A stretch of 64,000 nucleotides of DNA from JAEUHO01 sp046350655 (GTDB lineage Bacteria > Planctomycetota > PLA2 > JAEUHO01). Shown piece by piece: positions 50,981 through 59,578 of the stretch; the stretch's first letter is position 1, and every line of letters begins with the position of its first letter. The position numbers were made by a program, and so were the translations under genes. The notes beneath the pieces are model-generated. The model did not search any database and was not told where the DNA came from. It was given only the letters and a program-made list of their open reading frames with translations. The stretch lies in the NCBI GenBank assembly GCA_046350655.1, contig JAXMAB010000006.1, forward strand, positions 619,011 to 683,010, read 5' to 3'.

Positions 50981-51994
50981 ATGTCCAGCATCGAGACCGT
51001 CAACGCCAAGTACGTGTTCCTCGACGTCGTCGGCTACTCGAAGGGCCGCACGATCGAGGCCCAGAGCCACATCATCCACGCGCTGAACCGCGTGATCGTG
51101 GACGCGGTCGCCGCCAGCGGCGTCCCGAAGGACCAGGTGCTCCTCCTCCCGACCGGCGACGGCGTCGGCATCGTCCTCATCGACGTCATGCGCCCCTACG
51201 ACGTGGACGTCGGCATCGCCCTCGACCTCCTCGCCCGCATCGCCGCGTTGAACGCCGAGCAGACCGACCGCCAGCGCCGCTTCCTCGTGCGCGTCGCGGT
51301 CAACGAGAACAGCGACAACCTCGTCGTCGACGTCAACGGGCACCGCAACGTCACGGGCCTCGGGATCAACCAGGCCCAGCGCATCATGAGCATGGCCGAC
51401 GGCGGCAACATCTTCCTCGGCCCCGTCGTCGCCGAGCGCCTCTCCCAGCGCGACACCTACCAGGGCAAGCTCCGCGAGCTGAAGCTCCAGGTGAAGCACG
51501 GCGTCATGATCCGCGTCTGCCAGCTGGTGGACCCGTCGATCCCGTCGCTCAACAGCGAGGAGCCCGCGCCGCTCCACGACGAGCAGGGCGAGGGCATCCC
51601 CGAGTTCCTCGCCGTCTACATGGCGCTGCTGCTCAAGCACAACGTGTTCGTGCGCAGCCACCTCGCGCCGCGCCAGGCCGTCGCGCTCGTCCCCATGTTC
51701 TCGATGATGGCGTCCGACCTCGTCGACCCGCTCGAGAAGCCCGGCGTCGGGCCCGTGCACCGCGTGCCCGCCGAGCACAAGGACGACCTCGCGGCGCTGC
51801 TCGAGTACTACCAGGGCATCGACGTCTGGGTGCTCGAGGCCTTCACGCGGTTCTTCGTCGCGTCGCAGGTCGAGGGCCCGGGCTACCGCTCGTTCTTCGA
51901 GGGCAAGGAGAAGTCGCTCCTCGTCTCCGAGGAAGGCCGCCGCGTGCTCGTCCGCGACTGGCCGAAGATCGCGCGCTCCATGGGCGTCGGGTAG
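50981..51994 (+). CDS. Class III nucleotidyl cyclase-like protein with unknown C-terminal domain
   Basis: The first 185 residues resemble a class III adenylate/guanylate cyclase domain: FLDVVGYSKG holds the first metal-binding Asp (Asp15), LLPTGDGVGIVL the second (Asp60), and NVTGLGINQAQRIMSMADGGNIFLG the transition-state region. Both aspartates are kept, so activity is possible; base specificity cannot be read. The remaining 150 residues (IPEFLAVYMALLLKHNVF onward) are helical, soluble and unrecognised. The same type of cyclase domain is used by Pycsar antiphage systems, but no adjacent effector of the known kinds is seen. ATG 50981 is preferred to 50915 because the fold starts there. Confidence 0.8.
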   Translation: MSSIETVNAKYVFLDVVGYSKGRTIEAQSHIIHALNRVIVDAVAASGVPKDQVLLLPTGDGVGIVLIDVMRPYDVDVGIALDLLARIAALNAEQTDRQRRFLVRVAVNENSDNLVVDVNGHRNVTGLGINQAQRIMSMADGGNIFLGPVVAERLSQRDTYQGKLRELKLQVKHGVMIRVCQLVDPSIPSLNSEEPAPLHDEQGEGIPEFLAVYMALLLKHNVFVRSHLAPRQAVALVPMFSMMASDLVDPLEKPGVGPVHRVPAEHKDDLAALLEYYQGIDVWVLEAFTRFFVASQVEGPGYRSFFEGKEKSLLVSEEGRRVLVRDWPKIARSMGVG

Positions 51995-52009
51995 CGGACG
52001 TCCTCCCGC

Positions 52010-52061
52010 GACCGCGAGGCCCGGCCGCCGCCGGAGCTCGCGGCAAACGGGCCTCGCGGTC
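52010..52061. repeat. Dispersed palindrome, CGCGAGGCCCG family
   Basis: GACCGCGAGGCCCG (52010-52023) and CGGGCCTCGCGGTC (52048-52061) are perfect 14-bp arms around a 24-nt loop, 15 bp after the stop of the cyclase-like gene. The extended context CCTCCCGCGACCGCGAGGCCCGG also occurs, in inverse, at 57801-57829 and 59550-59578. Confidence 0.8.
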
Positions 52062-52086
52062 CCGGGAGCACGACCGGGCGTCCAGG

Positions 52087-52211
52087 GCTCTGAGGAGATC
52101 GCCTTCGCTCGGTTCTCGGGGCCCGAACCCCCCGAGAACCCGCTCGGCGTGCGGGCCATGCGGGCCCGCGCTTCGCGGCCGTGAAGGAGTCTCCGACTCC
52201 TCCGCGGCCGC
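52087..52211. repeat. 3'-end hairpin module, copy 3
   Basis: The shared block ATCGCCTTCGCTCGG is followed by a stem-loop at 52112-52139 (10-bp perfect arms GTTCTCGGGG and CCCCGAGAAC, loop CCCGAACC) and, after a conserved GC-rich stretch, by a second stem at 52179-52207. Stem bases differ from copy 2 but still pair. It ends at the ispG stop codon. Confidence 0.8.
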
Positions 52212-53396
52212 TCAGCCCTGCGCGGCGGCGCCCTCGGCGGCCTGCTTCTCCGCGATCCACGCGTCGATCTCGGCGCGCAGCTCGCGGACGATGTCCTCCT
52301 CGCGCACCTTCTTGATCATCTTGACGCCGCGGTAGATGAAGCCGGCGCCCTTGCCCGCCGAGACCGACACGTCGGCCTCCGCGGCCTCGCCCGGGCCGTT
52401 CACGATGCAGCCCATGACCGCGACGCGGCACGGGTAGGTGAGGCCCTTCGTGGCCTCCTCGACCTTCTTCGTGAGCCCGATGAGGTCGATCTCGGCGCGG
52501 CCGCACGACGGGCAGGCGTAGACGTCGAAGGTCGGCGCGCGCAGGCCGAGGGCCTGCAGCAGCACGTGGCCGACGCGGACCTCCTGCCGGTTGTCGCCGG
52601 TGATGGAGACGCGGATCGTGTCGCCGATGCCCTCGGCGAGCAGGATGCCGAACGCGGCCGACGACTTGATCATGCTCGGCTCGGCCGAGCCGGCGTGGGT
52701 GACGCCGAGGTGGAGCGGGTAGTCGCACGCGGCCGCCAGTTTGCGGTTCGCGGCGACGGTGAGCGGGACCGTGTGGGCCTTGATGCTGATGAGGAAGTCG
52801 TGGAACTTGAGCGACTCGAAGATCTCGACGTGGCGCAGGGCCTCGCGCACGCAGAGCTCGACCATGTCCTCGTCCTGCGCCTTCACCTCGAGCGCCTTGC
52901 GCTCGCGGATCGAGCCGGAGTTGACGCCGATGCGCATCGCGACGCCGCGGTCGCGGGCGGCGCGGACGACCCGCTCGACCTCCTCGCGCGTGCCGATGTT
53001 GCCCGGGTTGATGCGGACCTTGTCGACGCCCTGGGCGATGGCCTCGAGGGCCAGCGGGGCGGAGAAGTGGATGTCCGCGACGAGCGGGATCTTGATGCGG
53101 CGCTTGAGCTCGCCGAGCGCCTTCGCCTCGCGCATCGTCGGGACCGACGCCCGCACCAGCTCGCAGCCCGCGGCCTCGAGGCCGACGACCTCGTCGAACG
53201 TCGTCTCGACGTCGCCCGTGTCGCCCTTGGTCATGGTCTGGACGCGGACCGGGTGTCCGCCGCCCAGCACGAGGTTGCCGACGCGGACCTCTCGCGCCTT
53301 GCGGCGGGGCCGGAGGAAGCCGTGCTCGTCCCGCGGGGTCGCGAACGACCCGCCGGGCCCGATCACCTGCACGCCGCGCGCGGGGGCCCCGCTCAT
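52212..53396 (-). CDS. ispG: 4-hydroxy-3-methylbut-2-enyl diphosphate synthase
   Basis: IspG reduces methylerythritol cyclodiphosphate to HMBPP in the MEP isoprenoid pathway. The 394-residue product starts its TIM barrel with VRVQTMTKGDT, LVADIHFSAPLAL and VRINPGNIG, and its C-terminal iron-sulfur domain has YACPSCGRAEID and VMGCIVNGPGE, giving the three cysteines that hold the 4Fe-4S cluster. ATG 53396 overlaps the mqnE stop (ATGA). Isoprenoid supply for the menaquinone side chain fits its place behind mqnC and mqnE. Confidence 0.95.
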   Translation of the reverse strand: MSGAPARGVQVIGPGGSFATPRDEHGFLRPRRKAREVRVGNLVLGGGHPVRVQTMTKGDTGDVETTFDEVVGLEAAGCELVRASVPTMREAKALGELKRRIKIPLVADIHFSAPLALEAIAQGVDKVRINPGNIGTREEVERVVRAARDRGVAMRIGVNSGSIRERKALEVKAQDEDMVELCVREALRHVEIFESLKFHDFLISIKAHTVPLTVAANRKLAAACDYPLHLGVTHAGSAEPSMIKSSAAFGILLAEGIGDTIRVSITGDNRQEVRVGHVLLQALGLRAPTFDVYACPSCGRAEIDLIGLTKKVEEATKGLTYPCRVAVMGCIVNGPGEAAEADVSVSAGKGAGFIYRGVKMIKKVREEDIVRELRAEIDAWIAEKQAAEGAAAQG

Positions 53397-54541
53397 GCGC
53401 GGGCCTTCTCGCGCTTCACGACGTTGTAGAGCGTGTCGCGCTCGACGGGCGTCTTGCCGGCCTCGCCGATCAGGAACGTGAGGCGGTCGACGGCGAGGCG
53501 CTCCGGGCTCTCGGCGCCGGCCATGTGGACGATCTTCTCCTCGACCACGGTGCCGTCGAGGTCGTTGGCGCCGAACGAGAGGCCGACCTGGGCCGTCTTC
53601 TCGCCGAGCATGATCCAGTAGGCCTTGAGGTGCGGGATGTTGTCGAGCAGGAGCCGCGAGACCGCGATGACGCGGAGGTCGAGGCGGCCCGACGGGCCCG
53701 GGAGGTGCGAGAGGCGCGTGTTGGCCGGGTGGAATGCGAGGGGGATGAAGGCCTGGAAGCCGTGGGTCTCGTCCTGCAGCGCGCGCAGCCGCAGCACGTG
53801 GTCGACGCGGTGCTCGTCGCCCTCGATGTGGCCGTAGAGCATGGTGCAGTTGCTGCGCAGGCCGAGGCCGTGCGCCGTGCGGTGCACCTGCAGCCACTCG
53901 TCGGCGTCGCACTTGTTGTCGCAGATCTGCGTGCGGACCGCCGGCGCGAAGATCTCCGCGCCGCCGCCCGGCATCGAGTCGAGGCCGGCCGCGACGAGCC
54001 GGCGCAGCACCGTCTCGTGCGACAGCTTGTGGAGGCGGCAGAAGTACGCGATCTCGACCGACGTGAAGCACTTGAGGTGCAGCGCGGGGAAGCGCGCCTT
54101 GAGCCCGCGCAGCATCTCCTCGTACCACTCGAGGTCGAACTGCGGGTGGAGCCCCGCGACGATGTGGACCTCGGTCGCCCCCTCGGCCACGCACGCCGCC
54201 GCGCGCTCGTAGACGTCGTCGTGCGACATCTCGTAGGCCTCGGGGTCCTGCGCGTCGCGGCCGAAGGCGCAGAACGCGCACGCGGTCGCGCACACGTTGG
54301 TCGGCTCGATGTGGCGGTTGATGTTGTAGTAGACGCGGTCGCCGTGCAGCCGCTCGCGGACGAGGTCGGCCATGCGGCCCACCGCGAGCAGGTCGGGGTG
54401 GCGGTAGAGGCGCACGCCGTCGTCGAAGGACAGGCGCTGGCGGTGGACGACCTTCTCGGCCAGGTCGGCGAGGTCGGCGGGGGCGCGCAGGCGCTTGAGG
54501 TCGGCGGCGGCGTCCACGGGGGCGGTGGCGGCGGGGGTCAC
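53393..54541 (-). CDS. mqnE: Aminofutalosine synthase (radical SAM)
   Basis: MqnE joins the 3-enolpyruvate ether of benzoate to SAM to form aminofutalosine, an early step of futalosine-type menaquinone synthesis. The 382-residue radical SAM enzyme has the cluster motif CATACAFC and the MqnE-type ending VERDTLYNVV. NRHIEPTNVC and VHIVAGLHPQ are also typical. GTG 54541 overlaps the mqnC stop (GTGA). Its assignment against mqnC rests on these motifs. Confidence 0.92.
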   Translation of the reverse strand: MTPAATAPVDAAADLKRLRAPADLADLAEKVVHRQRLSFDDGVRLYRHPDLLAVGRMADLVRERLHGDRVYYNINRHIEPTNVCATACAFCAFGRDAQDPEAYEMSHDDVYERAAACVAEGATEVHIVAGLHPQFDLEWYEEMLRGLKARFPALHLKCFTSVEIAYFCRLHKLSHETVLRRLVAAGLDSMPGGGAEIFAPAVRTQICDNKCDADEWLQVHRTAHGLGLRSNCTMLYGHIEGDEHRVDHVLRLRALQDETHGFQAFIPLAFHPANTRLSHLPGPSGRLDLRVIAVSRLLLDNIPHLKAYWIMLGEKTAQVGLSFGANDLDGTVVEEKIVHMAGAESPERLAVDRLTFLIGEAGKTPVERDTLYNVVKREKARA

Positions 54542-55653
54542 GGGCGGGCTCCAGGGACGGTCACGGGCGGCAGCACCTCGTAGAACGTCGTGCGGCGGCG
54601 CGGCTCGTAGCCCGCGTCGCGGATCGTGCGCTCCATCTCGTCGGGCGGCAGCTGGAACGTCGTGCCGGCGGCCGACACCACGTTCTCCTCCATCATCGTC
54701 CCGCCCATGTCGTCGCAGCCGAACTCGAGGGCGAGCTGGCCGATCTTCGGGCCCTGCGTCACCCACGACGACTGCACGTGGCGGACGTTGTCGAGGAACA
54801 GGCGCGCGACGGCCACCGTGCGCAGGTAGTCGTGGGCGCCCGCGGGGTCCTTGACCTTGCGCAGGAGGTTCGTGTTGGGGTTCTGGTACGACCAGCAGAT
54901 GAAGGCGGTGAACCCCTTCGTCTCGTCCTGCTGGCGGCGGATCCGGTCCATGTGCTCGACGCGCTCGGCCAGCGTCTCGACGTGGCCGTACATCATCGTC
55001 GCCGACGACGTCAGGCCCTGCCGGTGCGCCTCGCCCATCACCGCGAGCCACTCGTCGCTCGTCGCCTTCATGGGGGCGATGATCTTCCGCACGCGGTCCA
55101 CGAGGATCTCGCCGCCGCCGCCCGGGATCGAGCGCAGGCCGGCGGCCTTGAAGCGCGCGACGATCTCGGCCACGGGCAGCTTCCAGATCTCCGCGAAGTG
55201 CGTGATCTCCGGCGGCGAGAACCCGTGGATGTTGATCTCGGGGAACCGCGCCTTGATCGACCGCAGCATCCCCTCGTACCAGCCGATCGGGAGGTCGGGG
55301 TGGTGGCCGCCCTGGAGCAGCACCTGCCGGCCGTCCTGCGCGCGCAGCTCCTCGAGCCGCGCCGCGACCTGCTCGAACGTCTGGACGTACCCCTCCTCGT
55401 GGCCCGGGGGGCGGTAGAACGCGCAGAACGAGCAGTACGTCACGCACACGTTCGTGTAGTTGACGTTGCGGTCGACGATGTACGTGACGACGCGCCCGGG
55501 GTTGTGCCGCTCCCGGGCGGCCTTCGCGAGGGACCCGAGCGTCAAGAGATCGCCCTTGCCGAGCAGGAGGACGGCGTCCTCGACGGACAGGCGTTCCCCG
55601 GCCGCGGCCTTGTCGTAGGCGGCGTCGAGGGCGCTCGCGAGCGTGGCGGTCAT
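54538..55653 (-). CDS. mqnC: Cyclic dehypoxanthine futalosine synthase (radical SAM)
   Basis: MqnC cyclises dehypoxanthine futalosine. The 371-residue radical SAM protein has the cluster motif CVTYCSFC within NVNYTNVCVTYCSFCAFYR, QGGHHPDLPI and GGTMMEENVVSAAG. It is paralogous to MqnE. First gene of the mqnC-mqnE-ispG operon. GGAG lies upstream of its ATG and a TACACT hexamer (55679-55684, minus strand) 25 nt further up could be the -10. mqnA, mqnB and mqnD are not in this window. Confidence 0.94.
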   Translation of the reverse strand: MTATLASALDAAYDKAAAGERLSVEDAVLLLGKGDLLTLGSLAKAARERHNPGRVVTYIVDRNVNYTNVCVTYCSFCAFYRPPGHEEGYVQTFEQVAARLEELRAQDGRQVLLQGGHHPDLPIGWYEGMLRSIKARFPEINIHGFSPPEITHFAEIWKLPVAEIVARFKAAGLRSIPGGGGEILVDRVRKIIAPMKATSDEWLAVMGEAHRQGLTSSATMMYGHVETLAERVEHMDRIRRQQDETKGFTAFICWSYQNPNTNLLRKVKDPAGAHDYLRTVAVARLFLDNVRHVQSSWVTQGPKIGQLALEFGCDDMGGTMMEENVVSAAGTTFQLPPDEMERTIRDAGYEPRRRTTFYEVLPPVTVPGARP

Positions 55654-55813
55654 GGGGGACTCCGGGAGCCTTCGGCGAGTGTAGGGCCTCCCCCGGGGGC
55701 GTCCGAACCCTGCGCGGGCGATCCCCGCCCTCCGCGGGCCACCGGGGCGGCGGTCGGGCGCTCGGGGGGCAGGGGGTCGGGGGGCGGGGGGGCGGCCCGC
55801 GTCCCCCGGGCGC

Positions 55814-57672
55814 TCACGCGGGACCGGGGTCGGTGGCGTCGGTCGCGAAGGACGTCGTCGACGAGGTCGTCGAGGCGGGGGGCGTCGGCGCGCCCGGCGC
55901 GACGCCGGCGACGGCGTCGGCCGCGAGCGACAGCCGCCCGTCCTCGAGGTGGAGGCGGAGATCGCAGCCCGCGAGCGTGGAGGCGCGGTGCGCGACGAGG
56001 AAGGTCGTGCGACCCCGCATCAGGCGCTCGATCGCCGCCATCACGGAGGCCTCCGTCGCGACGTCGAGCGCGCTCGTCGGCTCGTCGAGCACGAGCACGG
56101 GCGCGTCCTTGAGGAACGCGCGGGCCAGCGCGATCCGCTGGCGCTCGCCGCCCGACAGCCGGACGCCGCGTTCGCCGACCGGCGTGTCGTAGCCGCGGGG
56201 GAGGCGCGTCACGAAGTCGTGGGCGTCCGCGGCCCGCGCGGCGGCCTCGATCTCCGCCGCCGTCGCCCCGGGCCGGCCGTAGGCGATGTTCTCCGCCACG
56301 GACGTCGAGAAGAGCACGGTGTCCTGCAGCACGAGCGCGAGCTGGCGCCGCAGGTCCGCGAGGCGGAGCGTCCGCGTGTCGACGCCGTCGAGGAGGATCG
56401 TCCCCTGCGCCGGGTCGTAGAAGCGGAACAGGAGCGCGAGGAGCGTGGACTTGCCCGAGCCGGTGCGGCCGGAGATGCCCACCCGCGCGCCCGCGGGCAC
56501 GCGGAACGAGACGTCGCGCAGGACGGGCCGCCCGTCGCCGTAGCCGAACGTGACCCCGCGGACCTCCACCGCGCCCGTCGCGCGCGCGAGCGCCGCGCGT
56601 GCGGCGCGTCCACGACCTCCGGCTCCGTGTCGAGGACCGCGAACACGCGCTCGGCGCCGGCCAGCGCGCGCTGCAGGTCGGCCATCTTGTTGCCGAGCTC
56701 GCGCATCGGGCCGAACAGCTGCGAGAGGTAGCCGACCACGAGCAGGAGCTGCCCGAGCGTGACGGCCCCGGCCCGCGCCTCGTGCACGCCGACCCACAGC
56801 ACCGCGGCGCCCGCGAGGCCGGCGGTCACGCCCATGAGGACGTCGAACCACCCGCGGTAGGTCGTCGCGCGCATCGTCGCGGCCACGCCCGCGTCGGCGC
56901 GCGCGCGCCAGCGGTCGCGTTCGTGCTCCTCGCGCCCGAACGCCTTCACGACGCGTACGGCCGCCATCGTCTCCTGGACGACGCCCATGGCGGCCGTCTC
57001 CTCGGCCTTCGCCTCCTTCCACCGCGCGCGCAGCCGGCCGCGGTAGCGCCGCGCGAGCAGCACCATCACCGGGCCCGCGAGCAACGCCACGAAGACGAGC
57101 TTCGCGTCGATCCGGGCCGCCACGAGGACCAGCACGACCACCCGGAACGCGACGGTCACGATCCGGACGAGGCCCTGCACGACGACGGTCTCGATCGCGC
57201 CCGCGTCGGTCTGCACCCGGTAGACCGACTCGGCGCTCGTCGCCGCGTCGTGGTGGACCAGCGAGAGGCGCTGGAGGTGGAGGAAGAGGCGGCCGCGGAG
57301 CGCGAGCACGAGCCGCTCGCCGAGCCAGGTCCGGTAGACCCACGCGCCCATGTCCTGGAGCTGGGCGAGCACCGCCGCCACCACGACGATCCCGGCGGCC
57401 ACGGCGAGCAGCGCGTCGGGGCCGCGCCAGCCGGCCGGCACGACCGCGTCGAGCCAGCCCGGGAGCGGCAGCTGCCCGAGCACCTGGTCCACCGCGAGCT
57501 GCAGCGGCACCGGTGCGAGGAGCGCGATCGGCGTCGCGAGCAGCTGGACGAGGAACAGCCCCGCGAGGTGCCGCCACGACGGCCGCGCCTCGGCGAGGAG
57601 CCGGCGGTACAGGACGCCGTCCGGCACCGATCGGGTCGGCGTCGAGGCGGGGGCCGGAGCCGGATCGGGCAT
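55814..57672 (-). pseudogene. MsbA-type ABC exporter (permease plus ATPase), frameshifted
   Basis: The first frame, from ATG 57672, encodes about 350 residues of an exporter membrane domain with six hydrophobic segments and the coupling sequence VVKAFGREEHERDRW. It loses the reading frame near 56590-56625, after VFAVLDTEPEVVDAP. The ATPase domain then continues in the -1 frame to 55814: GRTGSGKSTLL (Walker A), LSGGERQRIALARAF (signature), VLVLDEPTSALD (Walker B) and the switch histidine in VAHRAST. Together they make one normal-length transporter of about 615 residues. The break lies in an alternating CG run, so a sequencing error or real slippage are both possible. All ATPase motifs are intact, which argues against long-standing decay. 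Confidence 0.82.
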
Positions 57673-57800
57673 CGTCTCGTCCTCCTCGGGCGGTTCCGCC
57701 GCCGCGAGGTGGCGGTCGTTCTACCCCGCGGCGGGTCGACGCGCCCGCTCCGTGGATCCGACCGCCGCCGATCCCGTGAACCCACGCGCGCCGCGCGCCG

Positions 57801-57829
57801 CGCGCCGGGCCTCGCGGTCGCGGGAGGGG
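57801..57829. repeat. 29-bp repeat at the 3' end of a secreted-protein gene, copy 1
   Basis: CGCGCCGGGCCTCGCGGTCG followed by CGGGAGGGG is identical to 59550-59578. It lies 5 bp past the stop codon of the broken gene 57835-59514 and contains the dispersed core CGGGCCTCGCG. Confidence 0.85.
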
Positions 57830-57834
57830 ATGCG

Positions 57835-59514
57835 TCAGGGCAAGGCGAGGTGGACGACCTCGACCGCGTCGTCGGGCCCTTCGAACGAGAGCTCGACCGT
57901 CCGGGGCGCGAACCGCGGATGGCTGACCTCGAGCTCCATCCGCCGGAGGCCGTCGACGGGCAGGACGCGGCCGCCGCTCCGCGGGACCCGGCCCCGCCAG
58001 ACCGCGACGCCGTTCGGCGCGTCTGAAGCGACCTCGACGTCCATGGGCCGGCCGTCGGGACCGCGACGACGCACTTGAGCGAGGATCGGGAATCGGTCCT
58101 CCGCGTGGCCCTCGCCGCACTGGACGTGCAGCCAGCGGCCGACCTTCGCCAGCGCGTCGGGCCGCGCGGGCGTCGGGGGCCCGACGCCGGGCGCGACGGA
58201 CAGCCGGAGCCGGACGGGGTCGGAGATCGTCGCGGCGTCGAGCGAGGCCTCGATCGGCGCGTGGCCCGTGGCGCGGACCGTGAGGCGCATCGGGTGCTCC
58301 GTCGGCACGACGACGTCGAGCTCGCGGTCCGGCGTTGCGCGGAGATGCAGCGCGCCGGCGCGGCCGTCGATCGTGAGGTCGAACTCGTCGATCCGGCCGG
58401 CCTCGTCCTCGGCGGCGAACGTGAGCAGCCGGCAGCGCGCGCCGAGGGCACGTCGTCGGCGGGAGCATCGACGACGACCTCCTGCGCCACCGCGACGTCA
58501 GGATGGACGTCCACGAACGGACCGACCTCGAGGGTCGCGGTGAGCAGCACCGGGCCGTCGGGCAGCCCACGCAGCGTGAACGCGCCGTCCTCGCCCGGAC
58601 GCGTGTACGGCGTGTCCCAGACGAGCCGAGCGCCGGTCTCGGGGTCCGCGGGGCCCGCCGGACCGGCTGCGCCACGACGTGCGCGTAGGCCGGCGTGTGC
58701 TCGTCGTCCGACACCCGTCCCCGCACCCGCCGGCCGGCGCCGATGACGAGGTCGGGTGCGGCGCGAGTCCGTCCGCCGTCGAGCGTCGCGCGAACCCCTC
58801 GGCCCATCCGCGGGCGGATGCGACGGCCTCGACGCGCACCTCCCGGGACTGCGCCGCTCCGAGGTCCACCGCCATACGGAACGTCCCGTCCGCGTCGGAG
58901 CGAACCGGCGGCGCGCTCCGACCGCCCGCCGTCTCTTCCGCCGGCCACACCTCGACCCACGCGTCGGGGATGGGCGCGCCCTCGGGCGTGACCACGCGCC
59001 CCGTCAAGGTGGCGAGCGTCTCCGCGCGCACCGCGACGGTCACGTCGTAGCGCTCCTGCCATCCGCCGGCGGCCGTGCGCGGGATCGGGACTTCGACGCG
59101 GATCGGGGCGTCCTCGGCACGTCGCACGAGCACCTCGGGCACGGCCCGCGTCGGCAGGCCGGGCCGAGGGTCGTCGCAGACGAAGGTGCGTTCGGACGTG
59201 CGCACGAAGCGTCCGCGATCCGTCGCGGGCGCGCTGCCGTCGGAGCGCGCGAACGCCACGTCGGAGACCTCCTTCGCGAGCGATGCGTCGAGCAGCAACG
59301 TCACGCGTCGGAGGGGCGGCGCCGTCGGGACGGGCGATGCGCCGCCCGCCGCGAGGTCGGGCGCGCGCGACGGAGCAGCCTCGACGGAACCGGCGCTCCC
59401 GTCGTCCGGCGTGGCGCCGGGACTCGGGGCCTCGCAGGATCGGTGCCACCCCGCGAGGCCCGCGCCGAGCGCGGCCACGGCGAGGCAGGCGGCGACGATC
59501 CTCGGGCTCCTCAT
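57835..59514 (-). pseudogene. Secreted carboxypeptidase-regulatory-like protein, multiply frameshifted
   Basis: The N-terminus is a signal or lipoprotein segment (IVAACLAVAALGAGLAGWHRSC). A beta-sandwich module of the carboxypeptidase regulatory type follows (TLTGRVVTPEGAPIPDAWVEVW, SDADGTFRMAV). Coding then moves to the next frame near 58770 (PDLVIGAGRRVRGRV), again near 58675 (GPAGPADPETGARLVWD, a second such module ending GAFTLRGLPDGPV) and again near 58440, after which it is in frame to the stop (QVRRRGPDGRPMDVEVA). All three breaks are apparent one-base losses. The start has TACGCT 9 nt upstream. The product, if repaired, is about 560 residues and related to 59579-61231. Confidence 0.72.
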
Positions 59515-59523
59515 GGGGCGTCG

Positions 59524-59529
59524 AGCGTA
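59524..59529 (-). promoter_or_regulatory. TANNNT -10 hexamer of the broken secreted-protein gene
   Basis: TACGCT on the minus strand ends 9 nt before ATG 59514, without a ribosome site. Confidence 0.45.
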
Positions 59530-59549
59530 CCGCCGACGCCGAACCGCCG

Positions 59550-59578
59550 CGCGCCGGGCCTCGCGGTCGCGGGAGGGG
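59550..59578. repeat. 29-bp repeat at the 3' end of a secreted-protein gene, copy 2
   Basis: Identical to 57801-57829 and immediately adjacent to the stop codon of gene 59579-61231. Confidence 0.85.
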
